Assembly: GCF_025399195.1 (NCBI RefSeq)
Contig: NW_026252157.1
Location: forward strand, 39,800-103,799
Direction: 5' to 3'
Origin: Umbelopsis ramanniana AG
Taxonomy: Eukaryota; Mucoromycota; Umbelopsidomycetes; Umbelopsidales; Umbelopsidaceae
DNA: 64,000 nt
Below are positions 12,239 to 24,590 of the stretch, piece after piece. Positions within the stretch are counted from its first letter, which is position 1. The number at the start of each line of letters is the position of its first letter. The notes below the pieces were generated by a model that made no database searches, was not told the DNA's origin, and saw only the letters and a program-made list of their open reading frames with translations. The position numbers and the translations under genes are program-made.

Positions 12239-13540
12239 ATGTCGGATCAAAAGAACGTCGTTGTCGTCGGTCTCTCTTCTTATGGTACTATTCTTTCCCT
12301 GCCATAATATTAAATAACTGTCAGTAGTCACTAACCTATTTGTTAGGCCTTAATGTTGCTAAGGAACTCGGCGTTAAATTGCCCAGTGGATACAGAGTCA
12401 TTGGTGTGGTTAGTGATTTTTTGAGTATTGAAACATCAAATATGGGCTATGGTGCTTAACCAAGAGAATCATTAGGAAAAGAATGACTTCGGTTTCAACC
12501 CTGTGCCAGCCTTGAGAGCATCCACCATTCCTGGCTGGGAAGACAAAGTCTTGTTCCCTCTCAACAACTTTTTCCCCTCATCATCCAAGAATCTCGTATT
12601 CGGCGGTGTTGCCGTCACTGGCATAACCAAGGACTCTGTCAAGCTTGAAAAGAGCATCACCATTGATGGTGTCTCTACTGATACCATTTCCTACGCATAC
12701 CTAGTTATCGCTACCGGTTCCCGGGCAGCTTTCCCCATTCGTATTCCTACTACCACTGACCTCGAAGAAGCCAAGGAAGGCTTCCGCGACATGCAAAAGC
12801 AAGTTGCCAAGGCTCAAAAGGTTCTCATCATTGGTGGAGGTCCAGTTGGCTTCGAGTTTGCTGGAGAGATCACCGAATATTACAATGGATCCAACGGCAG
12901 AGAGAAGAAGGATGTTACTTTAGTCAGCTTGCTACCAAAGTTGTTGCATCCCGATGCAAAGGACAGCACTCATCAAAAGTGTTTGAGCGCCTTGAAGAAG
13001 GCTGGTGTCAAGGTTATTTTGGGCCATGGTGTCCAAGATTTTGACCCTAATCAAAACGGATACCTTGGCGAACCCAAAAAGTTCACTCTCGATAACGGAG
13101 AAACCGTTGAGGCCGATTTTGTCCTTGCTGGTGTAGGACCAAGAGCCAACACCAACCTTGTTGCTGAGGCTTTCGGAGAAGCTGCGCTTGAACAACCTAC
13201 TCGCCAAGTCCGTGTTCGCCAGACTTTGCAACTTGTTGATTATGACAACATCTTTGCCGCTGGTGATATCACCAACATCAAGGAAAACAAGATGGCTGCC
13301 TGGGGTTCTAAGCACGCTGCTATCATTGCCGGCAACATCAATGCTCTTATCAACAATGCTCCATTGAAGGATTACAGCCCTATGGGTGGACTCGTCATGC
13401 TTGCATCCTTCGGAGCAACTCAAGCTTATGGTCAACTTCCATTTGGTCTTTCTCTTCCTTCCTGGCTCGGAGCCAGACTTAAGTCCAAGACCCTCTTCGC
13501 ACAAATGATGCCAGAATTGCTTAATATCAAGTCAGCATAA
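12239..13540 (+). CDS. FSP1/AIFM2-like FAD- and NAD(P)H-dependent oxidoreductase
   Basis: Three exons, 12239..12284, 12347..12408, 12476..13540; 390 residues. The family (AIF-like, FSP1/AMID) transfers electrons from NAD(P)H to quinones and works at membranes or lipid droplets; in animals FSP1 protects against lipid peroxidation. The N-terminal Rossmann strand is VVVVGLSSYG (residues 7-16), a variant of the usual GxGxxG FAD motif with Ser in place of the second Gly. The second nucleotide-binding motif is canonical: VLIIGGGPVGFEFAGE. The FAD ribityl motif YDNIFAAGDI is near residue 285. ATG 12239 places the Rossmann strand at the N terminus as expected. No target signal is visible. The physiological substrate cannot be told from sequence. 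Confidence 0.88.
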
Positions 13541-13632
13541 ACTCAAATTTATTAATAATAGATAATTTCTTACTTTGTTTTAAATACACTTATATCCTAT
13601 CAAAAGACGTGCTATGGGTTTACATATGGGTA

Positions 13633-15996
13633 TCACGAACGTTTGGCTAGCTCCGCTTGTAATCGATCTATCTCACGTTCTAGTTCACTAAGACTGAGTT
13701 TGAGCGTTCTTACATCGTCAAATTTCCTCTGCCGTTGAGCATCCTTCACAAAGCCTGCCACTAACGTTTTCTGCTCATCAAAAGCTGCCAACTGAGCAGT
13801 AAGATCATCTATTTCTGCTTGCTCATGCGATGATGGTGTTTTTGCTTTTCCGTTAGCTTTGGCACCTTTCTTAGGTTTGCTGTCAGGGTTCAGGATCCTA
13901 GGAAGCATTTGCAGAGGAAACATATTGCGCTGTAGGTAGTGATTAGCAGAAATGTGGATATTTGCTTGCAATCTGCGCATGCTTGAAGAGTGAGCAGGAA
14001 GCATGTTGATTCGCTTTGATATAGCATCAAATGCTGCAAAGCTGTCAAGTAAAGATTTTCGCACTTGCCCGGCAAGCTTGAACGTTTCATGCGATTGATT
14101 GGATATCTCGTTACGTCTGGAGAGATAAAAGTGATAGTTAGATATTGGATCAATGTTCTGGCGTTCTCAAGAGCGTTATAGAAACATACTCAAGCATCAT
14201 GACCATATCCTGGAATCGTGGTAACATTTTTTCTATGTTGGCTTTAGTAGCAGAGAGTTGCTGATAGAGCTGAAGTATGGGCTGCGGTTTGGTCATTTCT
14301 TCCTTTTGAATTTTACGCCTTCATTATGTTTTACAAGTGAATTAGCAACCGGGTTTTCCCTTCAAGTTCATTTGACCAATACAAACCTAAACACCATTCT
14401 CTTGCAATCTTTACATGCGCGAGTTTCTCCTACAGGAGGCTGATCCACTGAGTCTGTAAGAACCTTAATCAGCTGCTGGATCGTTTTCAATGGCAACATG
14501 AGAGTACATTAACATACCTGAACTCATATCAAGGAAGAGAGGTATCATGGAAGAGCAAGTTTGGTTGCTACATACAATGCGGCCACACAGTCGACAGTGA
14601 TGCCTTCTGTTCGTGATAGTAAAAGTTTTGCTACATATGATATGTGGTGTAAGCTATCGGCCGTAGTCAATCAATTGAGAATGTCATAAAATAAAACTTG
14701 CTTACTTGCAGAGCGGGCAGTTCAGCACACTTCTATCATCATCCCATGAGACAACAGTTTTCTCCGCATCTGGTATAGACGCGGTTATATATCTGAAAGT
14801 TGCATTTGTTGGTTTACACCTCAATTATTTACCTCTATTCTTCAATCCAATGGAGATTAGCCTGTTGCCATTGGATCCGGAGTTAGCTTTTGGACTCAGC
14901 AGACTACCAATACTATCTATGGACGAAGCTGAAGTAGTTCTCTGCACCACGAGGTGGTCGCTTCCGGACCCTAAAGTAGCTGTTTTCAACAGCGATGGTT
15001 TCTCTAGACGAGATGATGTATCGGATGAGGTATGGATTTTGGCTAGCTAGCAAAAGGCATTTGTTGTTTGAGTATAAGAAATTGCAAGTCTTCCATGTAA
15101 AATTTAAACGAGCTTTACCTTTTCTAATCGCTTTTCAAGCTTATTGCTCTCCAAGTGGACCCTGTCAATTGTTTTCATCCTTCTCATCAAAAATAATGCA
15201 GTTCTTGAACGTATTGCGCCTTCGTTGTCAAGATAGCCATCTCTTGAGACGTAGCATGTATGACAAACTCTGCACCATATACCATTTGCAGGGTCATGCT
15301 TTGCCGACGTGTTCAATTTCATTTCATAGCGGGTGTGATCAGCACAGTACAGCCTACCGCAGCTGGGGAAAGAAAGAAACGGTTGAGAACATATGAATCA
15401 GATAAAGCATTGGATAATTAACAATCGGTCTATACTTACTGGTAGCAATGTTGCTTTCCAGCACTGCCTCGGCCAAGAGTTTTACCACAGTGCGGTTCAG
15501 AACATCTATCTTGCCCAGTTTCACGCTGCCAATGGTCACGACGAACAGCTTCCATTTGTTGCTCCATTTCCGGTGTGAACATTGGTTGAGCTCCATTAAT
15601 ACTGAGGTTGCTTATGAAGTTGGGTTCAAGTATCTGATTGAATGACTTGCTGATAGAGCTAGCAACGGGCGGAGTGGAGCTTGATGAAGAGCTTTTCTGA
15701 GTAAGGGGAGTTAGCACCTTCTTTTGGGCATTTTTGAACCATGATATAAGATCGCCCTTTGTTTCTTCTTCATTGTGTGCTTGGTCCAAATGCTAATAGA
15801 GAGACATTCCAGGTGAGCTACTATACAGGGGACACAGCAAGACTGTGACAAAACTCACCAAATTTAAGCGCTGCAGAGATGTACATTGAACTTGGCATAT
15901 TGGACATAGAATTTCTGAATCAGCAGGTATGTAGTCTTGGTAATTGAATGCTTGCTTAGGTTGCTTTTGCTGGGATGGAGTGGCCAGAGTAGACAT
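13633..15996 (-). CDS. VAC1: Vac1/Pep7 (rabenosyn-like) endosomal tethering protein with two FYVE-type zinc fingers
   Basis: Nine exons: complement(13633..14116, 14190..14318, 14387..14453, 14518..14606, 14706..14769, 14833..15046, 15119..15362, 15440..15792, 15859..15996); 593 residues. The Vac1/Pep7 family links phosphatidylinositol 3-phosphate, the Rab5 GTPase and SNARE machinery in Golgi-to-endosome traffic. An N-terminal C2H2 finger (CPICQ to HLDQAH, residues 31-52) is followed by an atypical FYVE finger (CSEPHCGKTLG, HCYHCGRLYC, WCRVC) and a classical one (CPLCK, RHHCRLCGRIVC, ACKDC at about 335-395). The C-terminal third is helical and ends in a coiled coil (LSLSELEREIDRLQAELAKRS). The intron inside the second finger was placed by the need to read RRKIQKEE in frame. 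The gene is head-to-head with Fcf2, 166 bp apart. Confidence 0.92.
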
Positions 15997-16162
15997 TGCC
16001 CTTCAAGAGAAGCATTCAGCTCCGCTTCGGGCATTGCAACGATCACGGCTGAGATAAGCCACCCGATAAAACCATAAATTCTTAGCTGGGATTTTTTTCT
16101 AAAACAAATTGCTAATTTGCCTTTTAGATCAAGTCAAACTGAAAGCATTGTTCGATAAAGTT

Positions 16163-17328
16163 ATGGTGCTCACTCGTCGCCAGAGTCACCGTAGAGGAAA
16201 TGATGAAGATCGATTGACCGAATTGCCTTTGGACAAGTCAATTGATCATAAGGCCACCAACAAACCGAAGCGCAACCGGGGAAAGTCTGCGACGGCCAGT
16301 GGTAATGAGGAAGATCAGAGTGTAGAAGCTGATGTGATCGCCAGCGATGAACAAGATACAAACGAAGAGTCATCTGGAAAGCCAGAAGCTAGTGAAGGAC
16401 AAGAGGAGACGGAAGACGACTCCGAGGCCCAGAGTGAAGAGGAAGATGATGAAGATATTGATGCTCTTCTTGACAAAGCTGAAGAGGCTCTTCGAATGAA
16501 CAGTGGTAGCCAGCAGTCTAGGTAAGAAGAATATTCGTAAATTCAATAGGATGGCTAGGCGATTATCTCGGTCCTTAACAGTTTTCCTTTAATTTTTCAC
16601 TAGTAGTGACGGCAAAGTCGATTATAAGCGCTTCAAGTAAGTTACTATTTATTTTGACTCAAGTCATATGTACATCATCTAATCGTATAATTTAGATTAC
16701 CCAAACTCGATGCTGGAATATCTGTTGAAGACCAACTTTACATTGTTAACAACAAGAACCAAGCGAAAATCGCACATGAACTTGCTGTCCTTGATGACGG
16801 TGGAGAAGGTTCATCCAATACCAAAGCTTTAAATGTTCTCAAGGCTAGCAAATCAGACGCTCCTCCAGTGTCACGAAAGGATAAACAAAAGGTATATTTT
16901 GAATATGTTAATGATGTAGTTTGGTATATGACTAGTCATCTGATGCAATTGACTTATAGGAAAAAGAGGCGACTGCTGGAAAGGGTTGGTTCGATATGCC
17001 GAAAACAGAGATTACCCCCGAGATCAAGCGTGATCTTCAGGTCATTCGCCTCCGAAATGTGTTAGATCGTAAGAGACATTACAAGAAGAGTGACTCAAAG
17101 GATCCGACGTATTTTCAAGTGGGAACCGTGATTGAGGGACCTACTGAGTTCTTCTCTAGCCGTCTCACCAAGCGTGAGCGCAAACAGACCATTGTGGACG
17201 AGCTCTTGGCTGATGACGAAGCTCGAGGCTACTACAAGCGTCGTTTCTTGGATGTTCAAAGTCGAACGCAAAACGGCGGTAAAAAGCACTTCAAGAAGGT
17301 CAAGGCTAAACGTGCCCAAAAATGGTAG
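16163..17328 (+). CDS. FCF2: Fcf2 pre-rRNA processing protein
   Basis: Four exons, 16163..16521, 16604..16636, 16696..16891, 16960..17328; 318 residues. Fcf2 acts in the small-subunit processome in the nucleolus and is needed for early cuts that lead to 18S rRNA. The N-terminal half is basic then strongly acidic and disordered. The conserved Fcf2 domain is at the C terminus: KGWFDMPKTEITPEIKRDLQ, then IRLRNVLDRKRHYKK, TYFQVGTVIEGP, EFFSSRLTKRERKQT and a Lys-rich end (KKHFKKVKAKRAQKW). An open frame extends upstream from a TTG, but the first ATG in frame is 16163. A run TTTGCCTTTTAG just upstream could be an acceptor of a 5' UTR intron. Confidence 0.93.
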
Positions 17329-17642
17329 TCGTGAATTTTTTTTGTTCGCGTTAACTCGTAGTTTCTTATTTTCCAAGCATTCAGCATATTTGATAATTTC
17401 CCTTTCATACTTGTATTATACATTTCCATCATTCTCAATATATAGATGCTGTTGGATAACAGCGTATTCGAAGAACCATTCGAACAACTTCAATTATCAA
17501 AACATGACATTGGTGCCTTTGAACAATTGCCAAATGCTTCGTCGAGTAATGACAATACCATTTAATCATAATCAATTTCACGCAAATAACTAATCAAGCC
17601 TTATCACATAAAGGATCAACGGTTCATGCTGTAGGCAATTCG
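17329..17642. other. Intergenic region upstream of the GCP5/6 gene
   Basis: About 310 bp between two genes on the same strand. A TATATA sequence lies near 17440. Nothing else is supportable. Confidence 0.5.
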
Positions 17643-20600
17643 ATGGCATTCCCAATACTGGACGCGCCATATAATCTCTTGGACAAAGTTAACGAAACTA
17701 CATTCAAGGGACCAACACAACACAGCATTTCAACCAGCCGCACCCCCAGAAAACATGCCGGCCAACTTTCTGAAAATGCACCTTCCCCATCGTTCGACCC
17801 TTGGCTGGAATTACAGAACAAAGGACATATGCTGACTCCTTCAACGAGCAACTGTACTTCTTGGGAATCCTTTGCCCTCAACGCGGCGGATACCTTAAAG
17901 ATGAGATCAAAGCCGCAATTGAAGTCTCCGTTCCTGAGCGAGCTCTCGCTTGATCACTTCCAACGCGTAGAAGAGAGGTATTGTGTTATAAAGATGTAGC
18001 TATTTGGATATGTGAAATAGCGGCTAACCCCTTCCATTAGCTACCGGCAATCGACGGATCATCGTTATAATCCCGAAAGTCTGATTACCCACCAATACTT
18101 AATTAAAGTGAGTTTGAAGCGAAAAAGTGCTGGGAGAGAGGTTATTTCCACTAACCTTTTTACGCAAAGGACATTATAACACTACTACTAGGAGCACCAT
18201 CTAATTTATTCGAATTTGACGTCGACAAACAGTCATTTGTTCCTCGTATACCAAACATTAGAACCATGGGGATTGGATCGAAAGGGCTAAAGTCGTAAGT
18301 CTCAATCAATGTGTTACCACAAATGCTAAACTGTATCTGACATTCAGCCTTGCAGAGTTATTGATCGATTTATATCTATCGGCAACCAAATGGCAAGGCT
18401 GGATAAGATTATCAACACCAATAAATATCGTTCAGGGTAAGTCAGTCGCACTATGGCTATTTGTGTTGTAATGTCATGTTATTGATGGCAGCTCTAGGAG
18501 TTCTGTGGCGATGGCATTCGTGGATTGTCTTGCCGATTATCATACATATTTGCAACAGTCATTGCTGGCGATGATTGAAAGAATTGGTGGTATACAAAAA
18601 GCTAGCATCATGGAATTATATTATAACATGGAAGATATTTGCTATGTTCTGGACGAATTGGTCAAACTTTGCGAAACGGTTCGTACATTTTTGGTAGACT
18701 GACCTGTAGATGAGCTATAATAGTAACCTTTCTTCCATGTTATGATAGACTGATGTAGATGGCAATTCGGTTACCAACTCGAAAGCGAGAATATCTGATA
18801 GCAATGGCGAGCTACCAAATGGCGCAGAGTTACTTGATATAATATTCAAAAAGGTCAAGTCTTTAGATACCGCTCAATGTGGTTGCACGTACCTACTACG
18901 ATCTATTCTTTCGGCATTTTTAACCACTTCAAGTACGCCATACTTCACTCTCATACTTGGATGGCTTGGAATACAGCCTGGAGAACAAAACGAGCACAGA
19001 ACACAGCAAACATTAATATACGACCAAAGCCTCCAATCTATAGATCCACACCATGAATTTTTTGTCCAGGCAACGAATCACGTTTCATCATCGTTCACGC
19101 AAGATTATTCAGTCAGTCAATCGAATATGAGCAGTATTCCAGGGATGTTCCACTCCAATACGGCTATTCAAGATGGTGACCAATATTGGTATTCGTCTTT
19201 TCAGGTAATGCGGCTTCCGATCATTTTTCACTGATGCGCATCAACACATTAATCCATAGTCAACACAATAGCTCCAGGATTCTTTGCGACCATGCTTCAT
19301 CTCAGACGAACTTGCATTAGACATTCTAGAGACTGGAAAATCACTAAGGTTACTCAAAAATCTGTTCCCTGTTGACGGTCCGTCTCTGAACGATTATATC
19401 AAACACTTCATTGTTCAAGACGATTCTAAATATGTATTACCTACATGGAAATTCATCATTTTTAATGAATCACAACATGCGAAAGCGAACGGTTGTACAA
19501 TATCTACGGACGGTCCATCAAGCACCACATTTACACTAGACATAGATGTGTTTGGCAACTCCAACCAGGTTACTACTACCAGGGAGAAGCATGCTTGTGA
19601 CGATTCTTTTATACTGCCGTCTCCAAAGCGTCAGCGACATAACACTCAAGCAACATCTGATACCCTCAAACCGCCTTTTGCACAAGAACTTTCCTTACCA
19701 GAAATAACCAACCCGCCTACTTCAGCCTTCATCAAATTATTAGAAGACTTCCAGATATGCGGATTTACGGAACAACACGAAGCTGAAGAGGCTGCTCATA
19801 TGCCACCACTCGATGCCGTGACAGCTACAAGTGTAGAACAGCCACTCAGTCGACTTTGCCGGTCTCTGAACACCAGCGTTATGGCATACTTCTTCAAAAA
19901 TCTGCAATTACTACAATACTTACAAGCACTTCAAGATTACTTCACATTTAAAAATGGCGATTTCTACAGTAATGCCATGGATGCACTGTTTCGCAGTGAC
20001 TTGGATGAAGATCAACCAGGCGGACTTGTAACGATCGGCTTACCCAAATCCATCAAATCGAGAAAGTGGCCACCTAGTTCCATCGACTTAAACATAGCAT
20101 TGAAAGATGTGCTGCTAAACAGCTCTTCCAACCTTGATGATCTAGGCTCCAACGTGGCTAATCATAAATTATCTGTGGGCAGATACATTTCATTTTCGGT
20201 CCGACAAAACATGGAGAGTGGCGCCAAATGGACAAATCCACAAAGCTTAGAGGCAGTTGATTTCTTGCAACTATCCTATTCGCCGCCGTATCCGCTCAAC
20301 ATTATTATTACACCCACCATCATCGAAAAGTACAATCGTGTGTTCTCTTTTCTTCTTCGACTTTTTCGAGTACGTCTTGTTGTTCAGAATATGCATAAAT
20401 GCATGCAAGCACGACGTGGAATGTCCAAGACCAAAACCAACGCATACCTTTTCATTGAGCCAGTGCGCTTTCAATTTGCTCACTTTGTTGAAGCGTTGCA
20501 CGGCTATGTTATGGACGCTGTCATCACCTCCAATTGGAAAGCCTACATGCGTCATCTTGAGGCGATGGCCAAGGAAGCTACAACGCAAACCAACAACGAC

Positions 20601-21113
20601 CAGCATTCATCTAGTGATGCCACTGACAACGACTTGACTGAAACAATAAAGTTGATGATGGATCTGGACACCTTGAGAACATACAATGAATATTTTGTCG
20701 AACTCTTGTTGCACCAGTGCATTCTCAAACGAAAACAACAAGGCATCTTGCGAATCATCGAAACATTACTTGGATGCGTCCTTGCTCTTGCAGCCTTGAT
20801 CTCTGATTTTGATACGGTGTGCTACGATAACCGTGAACCAACTGAAAATGAAATTCGCAAACTTCACCGTCATTGCACCAAGATTCAGAATCGGTTCCAT
20901 AGTCAAATGAAGACATTGGTTGCTATCCTTGCGTCGCTCCAGGCTCGTGATAGTGGCGATATCCGGTTTTCAGTGGATCAGCGAAGGCTGTCGAAATTGG
21001 AAGTCTTTGCAAAGTATTATGAAAAGGTAGCGTCTGCAGATGGTGCGGTCAACTGTTATGAAAGGCTTTTGTTACGGCTTGACTTTAATGGATACTATCA
21101 AGATGTACAATAA
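17643..21113 (+). CDS. Gamma-tubulin complex component, GCP5/GCP6 type (Spc97/Spc98 family)
   Basis: Seven exons: 17643..17977, 18041..18107, 18170..18294, 18356..18436, 18492..18693, 18749..19204, 19272..21113; 1035 residues. These proteins form the gamma-tubulin ring complex that nucleates microtubules at spindle poles. The family signatures are the N-terminal block LLLGAPSNLFEFD, then MGIGSKGLKSVIDRFISIG, and the C-terminal gamma-tubulin-binding domain with LQLSYSPPYPLNIIITPTII, YNRVFSFLLRLFRVRLV and FAHFVEALHGYVMD. The great length and the variable central part (residues about 330-600) point to GCP5/6 (Mod21 or Alp16 in fission yeast) rather than the core GCP2/3; I cannot choose between 5 and 6. 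The end of exon 5 is uncertain: a GTTCGT donor after 18678 is also in phase and would remove five residues. Confidence 0.85.
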
Positions 21114-21230
21114 AACGATGTAGACAATTGTATATACTCTCAATTTTTTTTTTTATTTATTGGGAATTAATGAAAATGTGCGGGATGGGATTTTGTAGAT
21201 TGGAAAAAGTACAGAGTGTCAATGACATTT

Positions 21231-22241
21231 TTATCCAAAGACTTTGCGCGTGCTCAATTCGGATTCTTTGCCTTCTGCCTCCTTCAACTTTGCCTTACGC
21301 TCAGTTTGGGCAGCCTGGCGTGAGTTGTATTTGGTGGCCTTCTCACGACGGTGAGCAGCACGGATCATGTTAGGACTGACGAATTCAGGATTCTCAAAGA
21401 CAGTGCTGCCACCGAATGAGCCTTCAAACACACGAATGACAGTCATACAGAAACGAGGTCCAATTTCAACCAACGTAATATCATCCTGATCCTTGGCGGT
21501 ATAACCAGGGGTGTTGGAAGGATTCTTCTCAACAATCTATACGGATGCAGTAGTTTAGCGACAACACTTCCATATCCCTATCTTCAATCCCTACGCTTCT
21601 TACCTGGTAGTTTCTGAACCAGATTCGGTTGTCCACAATAGAAAAGGACAGAATGTGGTCGATGAAAGGCTTGCTTCGTCTTGCTCCCTTTGGAACACCA
21701 TAAACTTGAGTGAACATCTCCTTCAAGAGCTGGTAGTGAGGTGATGCATCGAAGTTCTTATCGAATGAAAGCATATGGCGTGATCCCTTCAAGGAATTTC
21801 CAGTGAGCTTGAGTTCATCCATTGTATGAATGTTTTGAATGTGAAGCTTTGCTGATGGACCATTAGGAGTCTTGCTAATCCACATATACAAATCCTGGCG
21901 TTTTCGCACTTCAAAGAAGATACAGTTGTTGCAGTTGCTGAGCTCAGCAAGCTCGTTCAATATATGCAAGTGTGATTTTGAGTCTAATTTGGAATCCTTC
22001 TTTGCTTGTGGAAGAATGGCCTCGAGATCGTTCATCAAATGACGATGACTGAAAGAATTTGGTTAACTCGGTGGATCAAAAAGGTGGACAGAAGGGTTCC
22101 TTGTTTGAATGCTTACCGATATGTAATACCACGAGAAGAGAGAAGAAGAACTCTCTGCTTATTTATACGTCTATCAACAGTGCCATTTGACTTGTTCTCT
22201 GCCTTCTCGCCTGCTTTGGCAGACTTATACACTGATGCCAT
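21231..22241 (-). CDS. BRX1: BRX1 large ribosomal subunit assembly factor
   Basis: Three exons, complement(21231..21536, 21604..22048, 22117..22241); 291 residues. Brx1 is a Brix-domain RNA-binding protein of the nucleolus, needed for early 60S assembly. The Brix domain is plain: VLLLSSRGITYRHRHLMNDL, NNCIFFEVRKRQDLYMWISK, GNSLKGSRHMLSFDK, IDHILSFSIVDNRIWFRNYQ, and the late strand LVEIGPRFCMTVIRVFEGSFGG. The C-terminal tail is basic and helical. The length matches the family. The gene converges with the GCP5/6 gene (117 bp between stops) and is divergent from RPS6, another ribosome gene. Confidence 0.96.
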
Positions 22242-22708
22242 GTTGGTTATTACAGAGATCTACTTTCCGTACAAAGAAAAAAAAAATGAAGGGAAAAAAA
22301 TTGGTTGAAGCAAAAACGCAGTCCCAACCTCTTTGCTTCTTTGACTGGCAGCTATCCTTACCCTATGTTTGATCCATGGCAATTGATAGAAATACCCTCG
22401 TATCTGTTCAAAATTATTGAATTGCGTAAAATCCAAGCCCTCATGTATATCTCAAAGTTCACTAATAGTAAATATTCGCTATGTTACTGATCCCTTGGGT
22501 GGAAGTATAACACGGACCAATAACAGTACAGACCTTACGATATTGTAGCCAATTAAACTTTGACTTAAAATTTCCATTCGCCAACCAGACGCCATAAAAA
22601 TTATTTTTGGGAAAGTGTGACGGTGCCTTGATTTTCAGCCAGCTGGCGACAGCACAGACAAAACGAGCCATCCAGCCAAACTTACAAACTTCCTCTTTCT
22701 TTGACACG
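22242..22708. promoter_or_regulatory. Shared divergent promoter of BRX1 and RPS6
   Basis: This 467-bp segment separates the start codons of BRX1 (minus) and RPS6 (plus). It contains a TAAAATTT sequence near 22565, close to the RRPE element (AAAATTTT) known from yeast ribosome-biogenesis promoters, and an AT-rich CATAAAAATTATTTTT about 110 bp before RPS6. Assigning function to either is inference. Confidence 0.4.
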
Positions 22709-23917
22709 ATGAAGGCAAGTATCTGCAGATACTATGAATGGATTGATTTCCACAGGAATGGATTACACTCGAACTGGATGGATGATAGATAGATCGATAA
22801 TCCTGAAAAACTTCGACCTGCCACACATTTACATTCCATCTTCGCCATTGCATGACATTACCAGTACATCACGGTCAGGAGGAAAGCATCATACCAAACT
22901 AGGCACCTCAGCAGCTAAAATGTCCACACCTGTAACACGATCCCATAGCATTCAAAACAATACGCATACCATGTCCCTCTTTGAGCCACATTATTAACAT
23001 CTAGTGTCTTTTCTTTTAACAGCTTAACATCGCCAATCCCGCCACTGGGTGCCAAAAGCTTATTGAAATTGAAGACGAACGCCGCGTGTGAGTGTCCTTT
23101 CTCGATATTATCTATCTGTACACCCTCTGCCATCAATATGATTCAGTTGATTGGAGTGATAGAGCTCCTTCTTGCCAGAATCACCCGGATGTGACCTGAG
23201 GGTTAGAATGTCCGATCTCGATCTGTACTCATTCCTTATGCTTCCCTCCTATACAGTCGTGTCTTCATGGACAAGCGTATGTCCGCTGAAGTTCCTGGTG
23301 ACTCCATTGGTGACGAGTTCAAGGGTTACGTTTTCCGCATCTCCGGTGGTAACGATAAGCAAGGTTTCCCTATGAAGCAGGGTGTTCTTCTTCCCCACCG
23401 TGTCCGTCTTCTCTTGAGCAAGGGTCACTCCACCTACCGTGCTCGTCGCACTGGTGAGCGCAAGAGAAAGTCCGTCCGTGGATGCATTGTCTCTTCTGAC
23501 TTGTCCGTCATCTCCCTTGTCGTTGTCAAGCAGGGTGAACAAGACATTCCCGGATTGACCGATACTGCTGTCCCCAAGCGTCTCGGACCTAAGCGTGCTA
23601 ACAACATCCGCAAGTTCTTCAACTTGGAAAAGACCGATGATGTCCGTAAGTTCGTCATTCGTCGTGAAGTTCAGCCCAAGAACCCCGAGAAGAAGCCCTA
23701 CACCAAGGCTCCCAAGATCCAACGTCTTGTCACCCCTGTCACTCTCCAACGCAAGAGAAGACAACAAGCTCTCAAGCGCAGACGTGCTGAGGCTTCCAAG
23801 GAGGCTGAGGCCACCTACAAGGAGCTTCTTGCCAAGCGTGTCAAGGAGTCCAAGGAGCGCAAGCACGAGATCAAGAGACGTCGCACTTCTTCCATGCAGA
23901 AGTCTTCCTCTGCTTAA
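22709..23917 (+). CDS. RPS6: 40S ribosomal protein S6
   Basis: Three exons, 22709..22714, 23023..23087, 23257..23917; 243 residues. RPS6 (eS6) is a structural protein of the small ribosomal subunit. The sequence is highly conserved: [58 protein letters not shown], and the C-terminal [13 protein letters not shown], whose serines correspond to the TORC1/S6-kinase sites. The first coding exon is only ATG AAG and is followed by GCAAGT, so the 308-nt first intron has a GC-AG boundary. A GT donor at 22719 would put the next exon in the wrong frame and give an immediate stop, so GC is required. Codon use is biased toward C-ending codons (CGT/AAG/GTC), as expected for high expression. Confidence 0.97.
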
Positions 23918-24590
23918 GTTTGTTGCATTCTTAAAAATTTAGAACAAATTGCGAATGTAGGAAAGCTATAGCTTTTTTTCCAGCCCCATTGTTTTCTAAA
24001 ATCTGTATCACCCATTTAACTTGAAGCACCCAATAAATCCGTATAAATGGCGGTAGATGTTTAAAAAGCCCTGTGTGTGTGTAGGATTTGAATCGGATTA
24101 TAAAATCCCCAGCTCGGCACTTACGGCGAGAGCAGATCTCCAGCCAGCATGCAGGACGACTTTCTCGATATTTTACTGTTGCCATGACTGTGTGTGAAAG
24201 TCATCGAGTAATTCAAATTACGGTCACACGCACTGAAAGCGCCAGCCATCAAAAGCCGATCGATACTTTTATCAACGGTCACCAGCTTTCAAGTGGTGTG
24301 GCACGGCTGGCTTTGAAACTTACAGGCAAGTGACCCCATGTTGAACATGCTGCTCAGAATCGCACGTACATGCTCTAACTAGAAAGTATACGCAGTGAAT
24401 CTATTTCGATGAATGATAAAAGCTAAGGTAGAACAACCAGCTAGTACGTATGCTTACAGTGGGCCAAAAGAAAAATGCAAAAGAGCGGGGCTGTTTTGGC
24501 TTGGTGCGACAACGGTAAGCATTAGAAATTTACGGGCATTCTGAGGCGCTATCTCGGTTTGAGTCTTTTCACTTTCAATCCTCTTTGAAA
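23918..24590. other. Intergenic region between RPS6 and the Whi2-like gene
   Basis: About 670 bp holding the RPS6 3' UTR and the promoter of the next gene. A short (TG)n run lies near 24072. No RNA gene or clear element was recognised. Confidence 0.5.

Noticed and set aside
12932-13504. 190-codon minus-strand frame
   Set aside because: It lies wholly antisense to the conserved FSP1-like exon and has no family motif. Biased codon use of the real gene explains it.
20257-20637. 126-codon plus-strand frame inside the GCP5/6 gene
   Set aside because: It is out of frame with the conserved gamma-tubulin-binding domain and Cys-rich without pattern.
23088-23256. Box C/D snoRNA in the second RPS6 intron
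   Set aside because: ATGATTC and GTGATAG only partly match the C box and a single CTGA follows. There is no terminal stem, so evidence is too weak to report.
23249-23866. 205-codon minus-strand frame, Leu/Ser/Thr-rich
   Set aside because: It is the antisense shadow of RPS6, produced by the strong codon bias of a ribosomal protein gene.
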